A stretch of DNA of 64,000 bases, taken from assembly GCF_020497125.1 (NCBI RefSeq), contig NC_059077.1:18980840-19044839 (forward strand), given 5' to 3'. Positions 23,245 to 35,262 of this stretch are shown here, piece by piece. The notes under the pieces are model-generated. The model searched no databases. It had not been told where the DNA came from and saw only the letters and a list, made by a program, of their open reading frames with translations. Source of the stretch: Mauremys mutica. Lineage: Eukaryota > Chordata > Testudines > Geoemydidae. Both the position numbers and the translations under genes were made by a program. The stretch's first letter is position 1. Every line of letters begins with the position of its first letter.

Positions 23245-24560
23245 TCACAGACTAATTCGAAGGCAGTGTGTGTTAGGGTCCTCTTTCCTGGACAGGGCGT
23301 CCGCTACCAGCTTTTCTTTTCCCTTTATGTGTATGATCTCCATGTCAAACTCTTGCAGGATTAAACTCCAGTGCAAAAGTTTGGAATTCGTGCCTTTGGT
23401 TCTGTTTAGCCATACTAAGGGGGAATTGTCCATCAGAATTCTAAACTTTCTATTAAAGAGGTAGGGCCTTAATGGCTTGACTGCCCACAGCATGGCATAA
23501 CATTCTTTTTCAATGACAGAGTAATTTTGCTCCATAGGTGACAGCTTTTTTGCCCAGGAAGGCAATAGGGTGTTTTTTGTTACCTTCCCAGTAAAGCACC
23601 CAGACCAATTTCAGAGGCATCTGTACACAGTTCAAATGTTTTCTCAAAGTCAGGGCTGGCCAGTACAGGTTTCCCAGACAGGAATGTTTTTCTCTTATCA
23701 AAACCCTTATGGCAAGCCTCTGACGAAAACACCTCATTGGGTTGGTGTTTGGGGGAGTCCGTGATTGGGGGAGACAATGTCGCTGAACCCACACACAAAC
23801 CTTCTGTAATAGTTTGCTAGGCCTATGAAAGAGTGGGCCTGCCTTTTAGTTTGGGGCACAGGCCAATTCACAATGGCTTCCACTTTGAGAGGATCAGGGG
23901 ATATTTGTCCCCCTCCAACCCAATGTCCTAAATAAGGGCCTTTGGCTGCTCCTATTTTGCATTTAGAGGGTTTTATGGTTAGACCAGCCTCTTTGAGCTG
24001 TGACAGCACATTTCCCAGGTGTTCTTTATGATCATTCCATGAGTTACTGAACACCGCTATGTCACCTATCCATGCCCCTGCAAAAGTTTGAAAACCTTTT
24101 AATACCTTGTTGACCGGTCTCTGGACAGTTGCACCAGCATTGACCAAGCTGAAAGGTAACATTAGGAATTCATAGAGTCCTATGTCACTGATAAAAGAGG
24201 ATTTTTTCTGTGCATCCTCATCCACAGGGATTTGCCACTAAGCTCGAGTTAGATCAAAAGTACTGAGGTATTTGGCTTTGCTCAGTACATTCAGCATGTC
24301 ATCAATTCTATGCATAGGTGCATCTGGTAATAGCATTAAGTTTTCTATAGTCCACACAAAATCATCCTTTTTAGGGACCAGGACCACAGGGGATGCCCAA
24401 GAGCTGTGGGACTCCTTAATTACTCCCAGGTCCAACATATTGTGTATCTCGGCATGGATTTGCTCTTGCCAGTGGACCTGTAAGGCCTGGAAGAGGGTGG
24501 TTGAGTCCCTTTTGTAAGGATTTTGTGTGTTAACATGTGTGTTTTTCCTGGCTTGTTGGA
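23245..24560 (-). pseudogene. Gypsy reverse transcriptase and RNase H, broken
   Basis: On the minus strand a linker with SEVFSNKPGKTH is followed by LDLGVIKESHSSWASPVVLV and VPKKD, the start of a Ty3/Gypsy reverse transcriptase. After a stop near 24238 the reading resumes at 24225 with GLYEFLMLPFSLVNAGATVQ. The position that should hold the catalytic Y-x-D-D reads W-I-G-D, so activity is lost. A tether follows (YLGHWVGGGQ, then YYRRFVCGFSDI), and after a frame change near 23800 comes RNase H with LCTDASEIGLGALLG, IEKECYAMLWAVK and DNSPLVWLNR. It closes with HIKGKEKLVADALSR, the usual end of this domain. The 163-, 106- and 94-codon frames here are segments of this single gene. Confidence 0.85.
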
Positions 24561-24739
24561 AAACACCTCACTGTATCCTTGTAGCACTGATAACACTTCC
24601 CCTTATTCAGTTGATGTTAATTTGCTGCAGATTTCCATGCTTTCCATGGTTGAGCCATCTTGGCATTCAGCCATTAAAACAATGAGAGGATATGCCTCAG
24701 TTTCCCCTTCCCTGCAACAGATCATGTTTACTACGGCCT

Positions 24740-25212
24740 CCCTGCTGTGATAGGCTTTTTAAGCTGTGGGACCACATTCTCATGGGGCTTTTTAACTTGA
24801 TATGTGTCCTCATTTGCCACTTCTACTACCTCAAAGGGTCCCTCCCAAGAATTTTGCATGTTATATTTTTTCACAGGATTTAACACCATTACCAAATCTC
24901 CTATTTCAAAAGTCCGCTTACAAATATTTATGTTATACTATGCCTTTTGTTTGGACTGACTGTTCTGGAGATTGGTTTGGACAATGTCCATCATGTTTTT
25001 TAACTCCTTCCTGAGCCTCTGAACATATTTGGTCACTGGTTCTTCCTTTACCTCAGGGTTTCCCTCCCAGAAATCTCTAATGAGATCAATGGCCCTCCTG
25101 ACTTACTTTTCTTCCATACAAAAGATCAACCTTTTCACTAAGCCTTTGGCCGGTGGGTGATATGGGGCAGTTGTAAGCTGCTTCACCCCACACAACTTCC
25201 ATAGCTCCCTGA
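24740..25212 (-). pseudogene. Gypsy integrase remnant (end of core plus C-terminal module)
   Basis: The minus-strand reading gives an FRELWKLCGVKQL stretch and an APYHP motif, corresponding to the end of the integrase catalytic core. Then come LLYGRKV and AIDLIRDFWEG pieces, and then a C-terminal module with RTFEIGDLVMVLNP and SWEGPFEVVEVANEDTYQVK (the GPF/Y motif of Gypsy integrases). About 70 residues between the YHP motif and LLYGR appear to be missing, and the frame shifts there. A stop follows shortly after the GPF module. The D,D-35-E catalytic residues are not present in what remains. Confidence 0.7.
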
Positions 25213-25875
25213 AAAGAATGTCACACCTGCTTCAACTCTCTCTCTCCCCCAGGGAATTAGGACAGCTCCAGCCCCATGTGATTGCCCCAGTGGGGAAGGA
25301 ATAGGATTACTGGAGCTGAGTCTAAAGTGGTTTTCAAGGGAGGAGCCCAGCCTGGTTTCCCTCTCCACCTTCCCCATGCCAGCAGGTGAAGTGTTGACCA
25401 CTATGTTGTCCCCAGCGGATCTGTGCCATGTGCCAGGTTGAGGGGGCTGGAGCTCAGCCAGCCCTGCTCTTTGACCCACTTACTACAGTTGCCCCAGCAA
25501 TTCCCAAATGTTCCCCACTGTAGTGTGTGCTGCTGTTGCTGCTTTGTCATTGACTTGAGCCTAGCCTTAGAATTTCTGTGTTCAGCTACTATTTTTGTAG
25601 GTTTCCCGAGGAACTCAAGTATGAAAAAGGAAATGGCAATTTTAAACTACTTATATCTCAGCAAAAAATGAAGGGACTTTTATGGGAGAAAGAAAAGGCA
25701 CTTCAGTAGCCTAAAGGGTTTTCTTCTACTAAATATCATAGGCTTGCTGCAAATAGTGGAGACATGATAGCTTCTCAAAGAAAAGGTTTCAAGAATCTTT
25801 TATAATGGAAAGTATTAGACAACATAAATATAGGGGTTACTACCAGCTTACTTAATTAAAGAGTCATACGTCTTT
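25213..25875. other. spacer, nothing recognised
   Basis: The sequence immediately past the integrase remnant does not read as Gypsy in any frame I tried. A 98-codon minus frame (25183-25479) has no recognisable features. Confidence 0.4.
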
Positions 25876-26171
25876 GGGCTGGTCCACACTAAGAAGCGGG
25901 GTCGAACTAGGGTACACAAATTCAGCTACGTGAATTGCATAGCTGAATTCGAAGTACCCTAGTTCGAACTACTCACCTGTCCAGACACCACGGAATCGAA
26001 GTCCGCGGCTCCAAGGTCGACTCCGCCACCGCCTTTTGCAGTGGTGGAGTACCGGAGTTCAAACTATCGCTTCCGGAGCTCGAACTATCGTGTCCAGATT
26101 AGACGCGATAGTTCGAACTCCGAGAAGTCGAACTCACCGCGTCGACCCGGCTCGTAAGTGTAGACTAGCCC
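25876..26171. mobile_element. MITE with GGGCTGGTCCACACTA ends
   Basis: The termini GGGCTGGTCCACACT and the complement of GGGCTAGTCTACACT are inverted. Internally an imperfect hairpin pairs GTCGAACTAGGGTAC with GTACCCTAGTTCGAAC, and further GTTCGAACT-type motifs occur on both sides. Rich in CpG relative to its flanks. Non-coding; no target duplication could be fixed. Confidence 0.75.
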
Positions 26172-27137
26172 TTAGTTTGAAAGTTTACCCCTGTGGTATG
26201 CATGGTAAAAGTACAAGGTTAAGGTCTTGAACATTTTTTCAGCTCTTAACCCAACTGATTATTCAAATTAAAATTTGAAGCTGGATTTTATTCCTGCACT
26301 CAAGGCCATGAAAAAGCCTGTGTGCTACTTAAGTCCCACTTATGTCTTCAGAATAAGGCATAAGCTTCACATTGGTCTTCTATACAATGGCAAATTTCAC
26401 CTTCGCTGTATTTGGCCCAAGATATTTAATGTTGCAATTTACAAACTGGATGGTAAAAGTTCCAATAGTCACACATCTGGCTGAAATGCCCTTCTCAGCA
26501 GAGGGGGCAGGCAATTGAAACCTTGTCCAAAAATAGCAGAACAAAGCTTTTATATTATTAAAATGGCTTATCAGAGTAGCAATTTTCTGAGGCACCTTTC
26601 CTTTTATTATACAGTCCATCCCAATGCTGGGTAAAAAATAGTGTTCTTACCAAAGGCCCTTTTGACAAGTGGTTGAACACATCCTCTGTTGTCAGAATGT
26701 GTTGTATCAATTATTACAATCTGGCCTTCTGCTTCCACCTGGTCATTTGCATGCACAATTAGCATGTTTACATTCTCAATCATGGTATTTGTGGAGACGA
26801 ATTAAGGACCTGAATCTCCTCTCACTTGCACTTGTGTAAATCAGGAGCAATGCTACAGAAAATCAACATAAAACTGTTTTTTAATGAGATGACAATCAGG
26901 CCCTAAGTGCACAAATCATGCTTAAAACTTCTGAATACTGGATCTAAACTTTAGCAGATAGTGTTGGTAGGATACACCTATTTAAACTAGCTTGTCCAAA
27001 ATAATTGTGTAATGTCTGGTGCCTGACAGCACAACAACCATCACTACCCAACTGCTGTTAGAGTTTAAAAGGCAAAGAAAGGTAAATGATACATATATTA
27101 TGATGGGGAACCCACAGATATGGTGATGAGTATGGCA
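26172..27137. other. anonymous DNA
   Basis: A fragment near 26806-26865 (GGACCTGAATCTCCTCTCAC) recalls the GGGCCTGATC foldback group. Otherwise nothing recognised. Confidence 0.4.
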
Positions 27138-27162
27138 GATTAGATAGATAGATAGATAGATA
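27138..27162. repeat. (GATA)n microsatellite
   Basis: About six GATA units in a row. Confidence 0.95.
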
Positions 27163-29552
27163 ATCATTCTGGCATAGAGCATAATAGAAATGCCTGTAAA
27201 TAAATTAGAAAATATTTTCATTTCATAGCAATGATTGCTTTTTGGTGACTGAAGCTGGATTTTCTCATTGCAAGGTATATGCACTATGCAATTTCCTTTT
27301 GCTTTTTATTTCTTTGTCAGTGGTGTAGATCTTCTTGATCTTTGGTTGTTTCTCACATTTACAGTCAATCATTGGTGTTTACATTTTCACGTTTCCTTCC
27401 TGTTTTTCCCAGATCCCTTCCCTGCCTCATCTGACTTTGGAGCTGTTGCCACCTTTCTTGAAGACATTCTTGTGTCTCACCTCTTCTGTTCACACTCACA
27501 GTTTCCATCATCTGTAGCTTTGCTTCCTTAACTTCCTCGGGCATATGTCAGATCACCAATCATTTCTGCATTTTATTTGTTAACAGAGCATCCCTCATGC
27601 TGTGATTGACTGTGATGACTTATACACACCCCGCAGCCTTTCTGTAGCTCTTGCTTTAGCCAGATCAGGAAACAATGTAGTGAGTAACCTCTCCTCTCTC
27701 CATCCTGAGCTGAGGCTGCTTTTCTCAGCCCTTCAGTGAGCTGACATGCATTCGTTCTCAGCTTGTCTCTTGCTGCTAATTTCACTCACACATCTGGCAA
27801 AAGACGATGATCACACGTATTTTCCAACTCTTTTAAATGCATTTGCCTTGCACTCAGTACAAAGGTAGATCAAGGTCATTAAGGCTCATTACCATCTGGC
27901 AGCTGTCTGGTGGCCTGTATGAAATAAGTGAATGGTCTCAGTCCTGTTCCTCATACACATGATTCTTCATTTAAAAAAAAAAACATCATAATTGACACTA
28001 ACTACCTTGTTAGCAGACTTAGCAGAAAGGCTGAGGAATGAACTGAGGTGGAAATCTAACTACCTGTCTCACTCAGAGGTGGGTCCTTGCAACTCAAGGT
28101 AGATTGGTGAAGCTGTTTACATTTTGCTTCTTTTGCTGCCACTTTAAAAGAAAGACACCTGCTCCCAAGGCTTGTAGGCCTCTCTGAAAATCATCTCCTG
28201 AGATGTGGCTGGTAAGTGCTCAGCACAGGCTAGGCAAGGGGTAGAAAGATGCCAACTGCACCCTCAAACCTCAGATCAGTCAATCTCTTAGCTCAGTTAG
28301 GGCTGCTGTAAATGACATTGGCTGCCTGTGGACCCATGGGACTGTTCCAGTAGCTGGCAATCACTAGGACAGATGGACACTATGGTCAGTACCCCTGCAC
28401 TGGGGGGCCAGGTGGTGTATGAGTTCCGGGTCATCTGAGGCTCTCTCAGTGTTGTGAGGTTCCCATGCAGTCAGGCGCTGCCAGAGAAGAGCAAAGCTGT
28501 CACTTGTGGCCAACAATGTGGCCATGAAGTCTGTAGCCAAAATGGTAATAGTGGGAGCAGCTCCCAGCAGGCCCACTGCCCACTTCCTCTTTGGCTTTTT
28601 TTTCTTGGTCATCCAGGAAATCCTTTGTTGCCTCCCTTTCCTGTCTTCCCCTTCTACGATCAAAGGTTCTTTATTAGAGCAATCTCCTGCCAGCTAACGG
28701 AGATTGAGGGTGGCTCTGCTTTACAGATTCTAATATTGTTATAGGAAGATGTTATAGGGAGGAGTAGACAACAAGGAGTGGCATTGGCAGTGGAAAGAAA
28801 TGGCTTCTGAGGAGTGGGCAGGAGGGGAGGCTGAGGACTTTGGTTCATGGGAAGAGGGTTGTCATTCCAGCTGTAAGTAGCAAACAGGAAAAACATCACA
28901 CAGATGAGAATGAGAGGATATGACAAAGGGAGGCAGAAGAATGGAAGAGTGCTCTGGGCACACAAGGCAGGGCGGATAGTGGCACGGGGAGAGGAGAGCT
29001 AGGCCGAGGCAGAGCTGTGCAAAAGCTTGAAAAGTGAGGATGAGGTATTTATGTGGAGAGAGTCAGGGAGTGAGCGTGAAGGTGCGGTAGGAGTGGAGTT
29101 GCATGGCTGGAGAGAGGGGAAAGAAACATCTCTTCAGCCGCTGAGTGCTAGTTAGATAAAAGATAAGAGAGGTGAGCAACCATATATTGGAGCTGCTGGG
29201 GTTACAAGCAAGAGAGCACTAAGCAAAGAACAAGAGTTTAAGTTGTTGGGATATAGAAGGAGAAGCAATCAAATTTGATAAGATCTTGGGTAAAAGAAGA
29301 GACGAGAAGGGAGAAGTGAAGCATAACCCTATAGCTGTAAGCCTTTGTGAGAAGGAAGATGGTGGAGGTATTAATGGTGATAGAAAAAGAGGGAAAGGAA
29401 GAGGGTTTCGGCAGAAGGATGAGGAGGGCAGTTTAAGGAAGTGGCAGGACATCCATGAGGACATCTCAGAGAGGCAGGAAGAGATGTGTTCATCAATAGA
29501 CAAGGGAGCCTGAAGATTGTATCAAATTGATGTAACGAAGCACATTCTATTT
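27163..29552. other. anonymous DNA, purine-rich part at 28.75-29.5 kb
   Basis: From 28.75 to 29.5 kb the plus strand is strongly purine-rich (GAGG, AAGAG motifs), which explains the serine/proline-rich minus-strand frames there. No gene or recognised repeat. Confidence 0.4.
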
Positions 29553-29767
29553 TGTATTTCTGTAATGCCTTTCATTCAAGGAAGTCAAAATGCATGGCAG
29601 GAATTGATTAATTAATTAATCCACACAACATGAGATAGGCAAACACTAGTATCCCCATATTTTTACAGATAGAAAGTGAGGGACCAAGAGGTTATATGAC
29701 TGATTTGCACAATGTCACATAGTGAATCAGTAGCAGAGTTAGAACAGAATCGAAGTCATTGACTCTT
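29553..29767 (-). mobile_element. MIR-type SINE, inverted
   Basis: The order CCCCATATTTTTACAGATAG, then GTGAGGGACCAAGAGGTTAT, then GCACAATGTCACATAGTGAA, then AGTAGCAGAGTTAGAACAGAA is the complement of the MIR core. The tail side is at 29553 and the head side near 29767. Confidence 0.7.
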
Positions 29768-29840
29768 GGGGTCTGATCTAATGCTTATTAAAGTCAACGA
29801 GAGTCTTTCCACTGACTTCAGTTGGCATTGGTTCAGGCCC
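29768..29840. repeat. short palindromic repeat (GGGTCTGATC...GGCCC)
   Basis: The left arm GGGTCTGATCTAATGC and the right arm GCATTGGTTCAGGCCC are inverted copies around CACTGACTTCAGTTGG. A compact foldback element directly abutting the MIR head. Confidence 0.65.
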
Positions 29841-30734
29841 TCAGCCAGCCTTCCTGTAGCCATTACACAATGCTTCTTCCTCATGAGATTGCAGCTGTCC
29901 TCATCTTTAATATGGGTATGTGGCACCAGGGAGTGATCGGTCTTGTTCTAAGTAGTCAGGACCAAGATGGACCACTGTGCAGTCTGACTCAGAGTGTCTA
30001 TAAGAAACACCTCCACATAAAAGATGTCATCAACAGACAGCTGGGGGCTGACAGGTGAAAATCTGCGGATTTTGCTTTGGCCGTTCTTGGATTTTAAGCA
30101 TGGGTTGTTTTATTAAAAGCTCCAGTACCCTTGAAGACAGGTTTGCAGAATAATAACCACCACCTGTCAGGTCTTATTACTCAGATATTTCACACTAGAG
30201 ATTTGTTATATTAAAGAGCACTGATATTACTTATGTCAGGTAACTGAATTATAATTAAATGCTATGTAGCTTATTAAAATAGTGTTATGGCAATAGGGAA
30301 ACAAATGATAACATAAGACAGCCCCACTACAGAATTAGCTTGCTAGCACTGTTTTCCTTTGATTTGTCATTAAGTGGAACAACTACCTGGTATCCAACAC
30401 CCACTTCCTTTTCTTTCCTCTGGTAGGCTATTCATTATAAAGCAGGAAACAGCCCTTCCTGGAAATTTGCATAGCTGAAAAATAGAGGAGAGATAAACAA
30501 TTGGATATTGCCCAGTCTCTGTCATCAGTGACAATATACAACAGCAATGTGCTAGTGTCTGAGACTTACACAGTGACCCTCAACTGAATGAGATTTTGTT
30601 GCTAGATATCAGGCCAACCCTGAAGATGCTGGCCTCTATTCAGAGCTGTCTCAAGCCGTCTGTTGCAACTTGGGGTGGGAAGGAGAGAACGGTGGCTCAG
30701 AGCCACCTTTATGCTTTCCTCACTACTCAAACAA
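29841..30734. other. anonymous DNA
   Basis: Nothing recognised. Confidence 0.4.
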
Positions 30735-30832
30735 GCCAGAGCAGGGACCATGTCTATTTTATTTCATCTGTAAAGTGCCTGGGACACACTTCAGTGCTGC
30801 AAATTTAATAATAATAATAATAATTTGCACAT
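30735..30832 (+). mobile_element. LINE 3' end with (AAT)n tail
   Basis: GCAGGGACCATGTCTATTTT, then AAAGTGCCTGGGACAC and a tail of AAT repeats: the same 3' module as at 4.9 and 41.9 kb, here with a fresh (AAT)n end. Confidence 0.5.
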
Positions 30833-30889
30833 CCACGTGTGCACTGAGGGATGATGTAGTAAACAGAAAGGAAAGAAAAATGGACCAGA

Positions 30890-30976
30890 ACTTGCCCTCG
30901 ATTACACCAGTGTCAATCCAGAGTAAATCCATTGAAGCCAACCCATATTTACACCAATGTAAATGGGAGAAAAATG
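30890..30976. repeat. foldback repeat (TTACACCAGTG type)
   Basis: GATTACACCAGTGTCAATCC, then AATCCATTGAAGCC and ATTTACACCAATGTAAAT. Related to the complete palindrome at 60040-60117. Confidence 0.45.
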
Positions 30977-31260
30977 TGACCCTGTATTTTGAGCAGTAGG
31001 TTACTGCTCAGTTCCTTTCTTCATTCTGGTCACTCACATACAACAGCCTACAGCCAAACCAGGATACTATAGATTAAGAATTTGGACTATGTAATGCTGA
31101 AATCAACTGCTTATTCTTTTTTCCTTCTTGTACCCAACAAAGATTCTAAATATATGAATTATCCAAAGTGGCAAACAATTTTTTGTTTACTTTCTCTCAT
31201 TTCTTAAGTTCTGATCTTGCTTCTGATGATAAATGTGCTTCTTTAATACCAACCATGGAT

Positions 31261-31330
31261 AGAAGTGACTGTAACCGTCACTTCTGTGTTACCAACAATA
31301 AAGTGTACAGTAACTCTTTACTGTACACTT
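31261..31330. repeat. two adjacent perfect inverted repeats
   Basis: Palindrome 1 (31261-31285): arms AGAAGTGAC and GTCACTTCT around TGTAACC. Palindrome 2 (31301-31330): arms AAGTGTACAGTAA and TTACTGTACACTT around CTCT. Only 15 bp separate them. Neither belongs to a repeat family that I recognise. Confidence 0.9.
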
Positions 31331-33036
31331 GGACCTGAGTTATATGAAAATTAATCTGAAGAGCCAGGAGTCATGTATTGTGTGAACTTGGTTAAAACAA
31401 TCTGAACTAATTTCTATTGGACTTCTTTAATGCCAAGCAATTAAAATGTTTATTGGTCACATTAGTCATGTTTGAATTTAGACTGGTTCCTAAGATAAAT
31501 TTTCAATGCATTAATTCACTCAGCCATCCAGTCCCTAAGGACATTATAAATGGTTTACAGAAATTAAAAGCATGTTACGTTATCCTTTAAACAATAAGAA
31601 ACCTTAAGTTGTTCTACATCCATTTATACCACACCAAATTTGCTTTGGGTTGATGCCTGTTAATTTTCATGTAAACCAGATTCCTAGAAATATTGCTTTT
31701 TCCTTTCCAAAGATTATCCCATAGCATTTATTTTACCTTTCACATGCAGCACACTCAGAATTTCTGTGTAAAAAGAATTGGGGAACGTAAACCTAGCAGA
31801 GGTGTACCAAATGGATAGTTCTCATGAATATCCCCTTGTTTGCCCTAGGCTGAAATTACACAACTTCTGCCAGTAAAGGCAGCTTTTAATGATTCTTCCA
31901 CATGCAGATTCACCGTGGAGCAGATTATACCAGTCTTATTCCTGCTGAATGGTACTTTCCTCTATCAGGAGCCCTACTGATTTGTAAGAGTGTCAGAATC
32001 TGACACTATTTTTGCAGCAAAAATGGCAGGCTTTGTTCGCTTAAGAAAAGTTACTTTTTGTTTTTATGAAAAAGATCAGAAGTGAGCACACGCTTTGTGA
32101 ACACAGGAAAATGCTGTGCACTGGACAGTGGGAAACATGATTTTTTTTCAGCTATAAAAGTACACTCTCTCTCTTTCTCACATTATCAGGTGATAAATTA
32201 TAAAGCCATATTATAAACTGCAGAACAGTCTCTTTATGGAAAAAGTCCTCTAGAATTTAATAGGCATTAAATCAAAAGTGTTCTCTATATATTAGATAGG
32301 GTTCTATTGGAAATTATCCCGAAAGCCTATAAGGCTAGATCCCTAGTTTCTCTGAAGCCCTTAGTGCCACTAGAGTGGTGTGGAGAGGACTTGAAGCTCC
32401 CTTAAGTCACTAGCTGGGAATTCCCCTACAGCAGAGGAATCCCGAGCTGGTATAGCTAGCCCTTGTTAAGTCCTTTCTAGCCCCCTTTGCCCCACCCTCA
32501 CAGTAGGGAACATTCTGAGATAGGCAGGGGACATGAGAGGGGCACATCAGAGGTGGGAGGGGTTGAATGAAAAAGCCCCATAGGGGCCATTATGTGTCAG
32601 CCCATATAGCAGTTTCATGAGACTGCTCTAACTTGCCCTGGAGGTCCGGATGCACCCAGGATCAAATGGGTAGAAAAGTGGTGTCCCCCAAGGTCTGCCA
32701 AGCGCTGCTCCGCCACATTTGGGATTTAGCCTATAGAATTTAATACACAGCTTTAAGCTTGCTGTGAGGTTTTCAGTTTAGCCTCCCAAATTTGGTAATT
32801 TGCTCTTAGATCATATGTGATAACGTAGTGAAAAGTTGTTTTTGATTCACCTGCAGAGGTCTTTTCCATAAGAGAGGTGATAAATGACATTAGCATGCAC
32901 CTTTAACTGCTTCACCTGTCCTCTGCTCACTAATCCTTCTCTCTAGACTTTCACCGACCACTTCAAGCATCTGGACACTTTCCAACAGCCACCATTACTC
33001 AATTTAAATATACCCATATTTTATTTACATTTAATT
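31331..33036. other. anonymous AT-rich DNA
   Basis: A (CT)n-like stretch near 32164 (CACTCTCTCTCTTTCTC). No gene or recognised repeat. Confidence 0.4.
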
Positions 33037-33142
33037 TGTGTCTGGACAATGCCTAGCACAATGAGTCCCTCCTCCTGGTTTGGTGCTCCAACATGCTACT
33101 GCAGTACAATGAAATAATAATAAGTAATGATAATAATAATTC
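33037..33142 (+). mobile_element. LINE 3' end
   Basis: TTGTGTCTGGACAATGCCTA, then GCACAATGAGTCCC, then GGTGCTCCAACATGCTACTG and an AATAATAA-type tail. Same 3' module as listed at 41.9 kb. Confidence 0.5.
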
Positions 33143-33561
33143 TTATCTTTATCTTTCGTCTCTAGAGTTCTACAGAAACCTAAGAAATGCCATGCTTCCT
33201 TCGCCTAGTCCTGTAAACCTGTTTACAAAAATGGCCAGTTATAATAATTTTGAATTCTGATGCCTAATGGAGAACTAGAAATGAAACTTTATGTCACTGG
33301 AAAGGGGAGGTTACAAAGTCTCAGTGGTCAAAGCACTTACTACTATGATGCCTGAGGTAATAGACTTTAGAGTTTTGATATTTTTAGGTAAGGAAAAGCA
33401 ATTGTAGGTTGTTTATTGAGCTTTTTATGGCTCCCTCTGATCCCTATACAGGCAGAGGGATAAAGAAAATAGTCATATAAAACTTTAAAACTCTCTAAAA
33501 CATTCCTGAGGTAGTTTTCTGTAAACTATGTGGCATGTACAGAATCCAAGTTAATAAACCT

Positions 33562-33840
33562 ATCTTGTAGAACTGAAAGGGACCCAGAAGGGTTGTTGAG
33601 TCCAGCCCTCTGCCTTTATTAGTAGGACCAAGTACTGATTTTGCCCCAGATTCCTAGGTGGCATCCTCAAGGATTGAACTCATAAGCCTGAGTTTAGTAG
33701 ACTGATGCTCAAACCACTGAGCTATCTGTTGCCCCAGACAGTTTTTTGCCCCAGATCCCTAAATGTCCCCCTTAAGGATTGACCTCACGCCCATGGGTTT
33801 AGCAGGCTAATGCTCAAGCCACTGAGCTATCCCTTCCTCT
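33562..33840 (-). mobile_element. Cry-type tRNA-derived SINE with duplicated head
   Basis: On the minus strand it starts GAGGAAGGGATAGCTCAGTG, with an RNA polymerase III A box (TAGCTCAGTGG) and B box (GGTCAATCC), then a body ending TCTGGGGCAAAA. A second head follows (ATAGCTCAGTGG, then GTTCAATCC and TCTGGGGCAAAATCAG), then one CR1-like tail (GGGCTGGACTCAACAACC, then GGGTCCCTTTCAG). The normal cryptodire SINE has one head, so this copy is a head-head-tail trimer-like form. The second head starts about 105 bp after the first. Confidence 0.85.
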
Positions 33841-34373
33841 ATATTGGGTGGTATGCTTTGGATTGGGATGAACTGTGGAAGTCATCTAGGAATCCCCATC
33901 TAGGATTTCAGTGGTCCCCCCAGAGCTGGGGGGCTGTGTATGTATCACACCAGGCATCTCTCTGACCTAAGGTGTGACAATGGTAACCCTAAAAGGAATA
34001 TAAGTGTGAGTGCAGATAACATACAAGACAAGGCTCAAGGATGAGGTCTTGAGCACAGCCTTGACCTATGGCATTTATGCTTCTATCTAAATAATAAATA
34101 AGTTATAAACAGCTCACAAACCCTAGATCACCCTTCAAGGAAGTGGTAACCAAGCAGATGTAATAAGAAATAACTAAAAATAGTAATGCTTTTAATAATA
34201 AAACAAACATGGATGAAACAGGATATACTAAAGGTATTGTGGGGGTTGATTATATCTTGGCTTACAGTAGTCAGTTTAGAATATAAATTTCTTGCGAAAT
34301 GACCTTATTTCTTGCTTGTCTATAAAGTGCATACCAACCACTTTGATTCTGTATCAATAAATAATAACAACCA
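33841..34373. other. spacer, nothing recognised
   Basis: AT-rich, no feature. Confidence 0.4.
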
Positions 34374-35088
34374 CGTGATGGGGATTTCGCCCCATCCCAT
34401 TCCTCAAAGGGTGGTGATGGCTAGATGGGACAATTAACCATATAGGCTGCACCTGGAGGGGAGCCAGGGATCAATATTTCTTAATTAAGGATTCAGCTCA
34501 CCTGGGCAGAACTAGGCAGGGCTTCTATAAAGCTAAGAAGCTGAGAACAGAAGGGGGCTGCAGAAAGAAGTGGTCTGCAGTCACATCTTGACAGGAGGGA
34601 AGTTTGTTAGAGATTACAGGGTCTGGCAAAAAGCCAAAGGGGGAGGCCATGAAAAGTGAAGAAAGTTTGGACAGGTGGTAAACCCAGAGGTGCTGGATGA
34701 TAGAAGGAGGAAGTAGGACAGAGCCCAGGGAAATAGTAACTAGGTCTAGGAGTAAGTAGACCATAGTTGCAGAGTATAGGTTCCCTGGGCTGGAACTCAA
34801 AGTAGAGGATGCCCTCTACCAGCCACTGGGGAAGTGGCACAGCTTTGGCTGTAGAATGGAGGACTGCCTGGAACAGCAAAAGGTCGGCTTGTCCAGAGAG
34901 ACATGGACAGGGGTAAGGGGAGAAATAAAATGACCTGGCCAGAAGGCCAATTCACCAGAAGACAACCCTGAGTGCTGGAAACTGAGATTAAGACAATGGG
35001 CTGAGCGACTGCAGGAACGGGTGAGCTAATCCCCAGATGAGCAAGGAGAAGGCGTGCCAGCAGTGAGTAATAAGTATCCCATCAAACC
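34374..35088 (+). mobile_element. probable solo LTR
   Basis: Starts GTGATGGGGATTTCG and ends AGTATCCCATCA, giving inverted TGATGGG / CCCATCA termini like those of the Gypsy LTR at 21787-23212. A CTATAAAGC TATA-like motif lies at about 34526 and an AATAAA signal at about 34925, which together suggest plus orientation. No matching 5-bp flank was found, so the exact ends are uncertain. Its open frames are featureless. Confidence 0.5.
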
Positions 35089-35140
35089 TGAAAGAATGTC
35101 ATTCTTTGAGCCAAAATAGGGGTTTATAGACACCTGGCTG

Positions 35141-35262
35141 TAGGGTGACTAGACAGCAAGTATGAAAAATCGGGACGGGGTGGAGGGTAATAGGAGCCCA
35201 TATAAGAAAAAGACCCCAAAATTGGGACTGTCCCTATAAAATTGGGACATCTGGTCACCCTA
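35141..35262. mobile_element. hAT-like MITE (TAGGGTGACTAGA ends)
   Basis: A 122-bp element of the same family as 21816-22146. Termini TAGGGTGACTAGA and TCTGGTCACCCTA; flanks CCTGGCTG and GCTCGCTG agree at six of eight positions, a decayed 8-bp duplication. Confidence 0.88.

Noticed and set aside
25183..25479. 98-codon minus frame next to the Gypsy integrase as a possible upstream pol or gag part
   Set aside because: The translation does not resemble integrase core, protease or gag, and its frame does not join the integrase remnant.
33720..33840. Possible tRNA gene (A and B boxes present)
   Set aside because: The boxes are part of a SINE head followed by a SINE body and a CR1-like tail; no full cloverleaf with a CCA-ready acceptor stem is evident.
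34374..35088. Target duplication for the probable LTR
   Set aside because: CCACG and AACCT, the 5-bp flanks of the best boundary choice, do not match, so the LTR call is kept at moderate confidence without this support.
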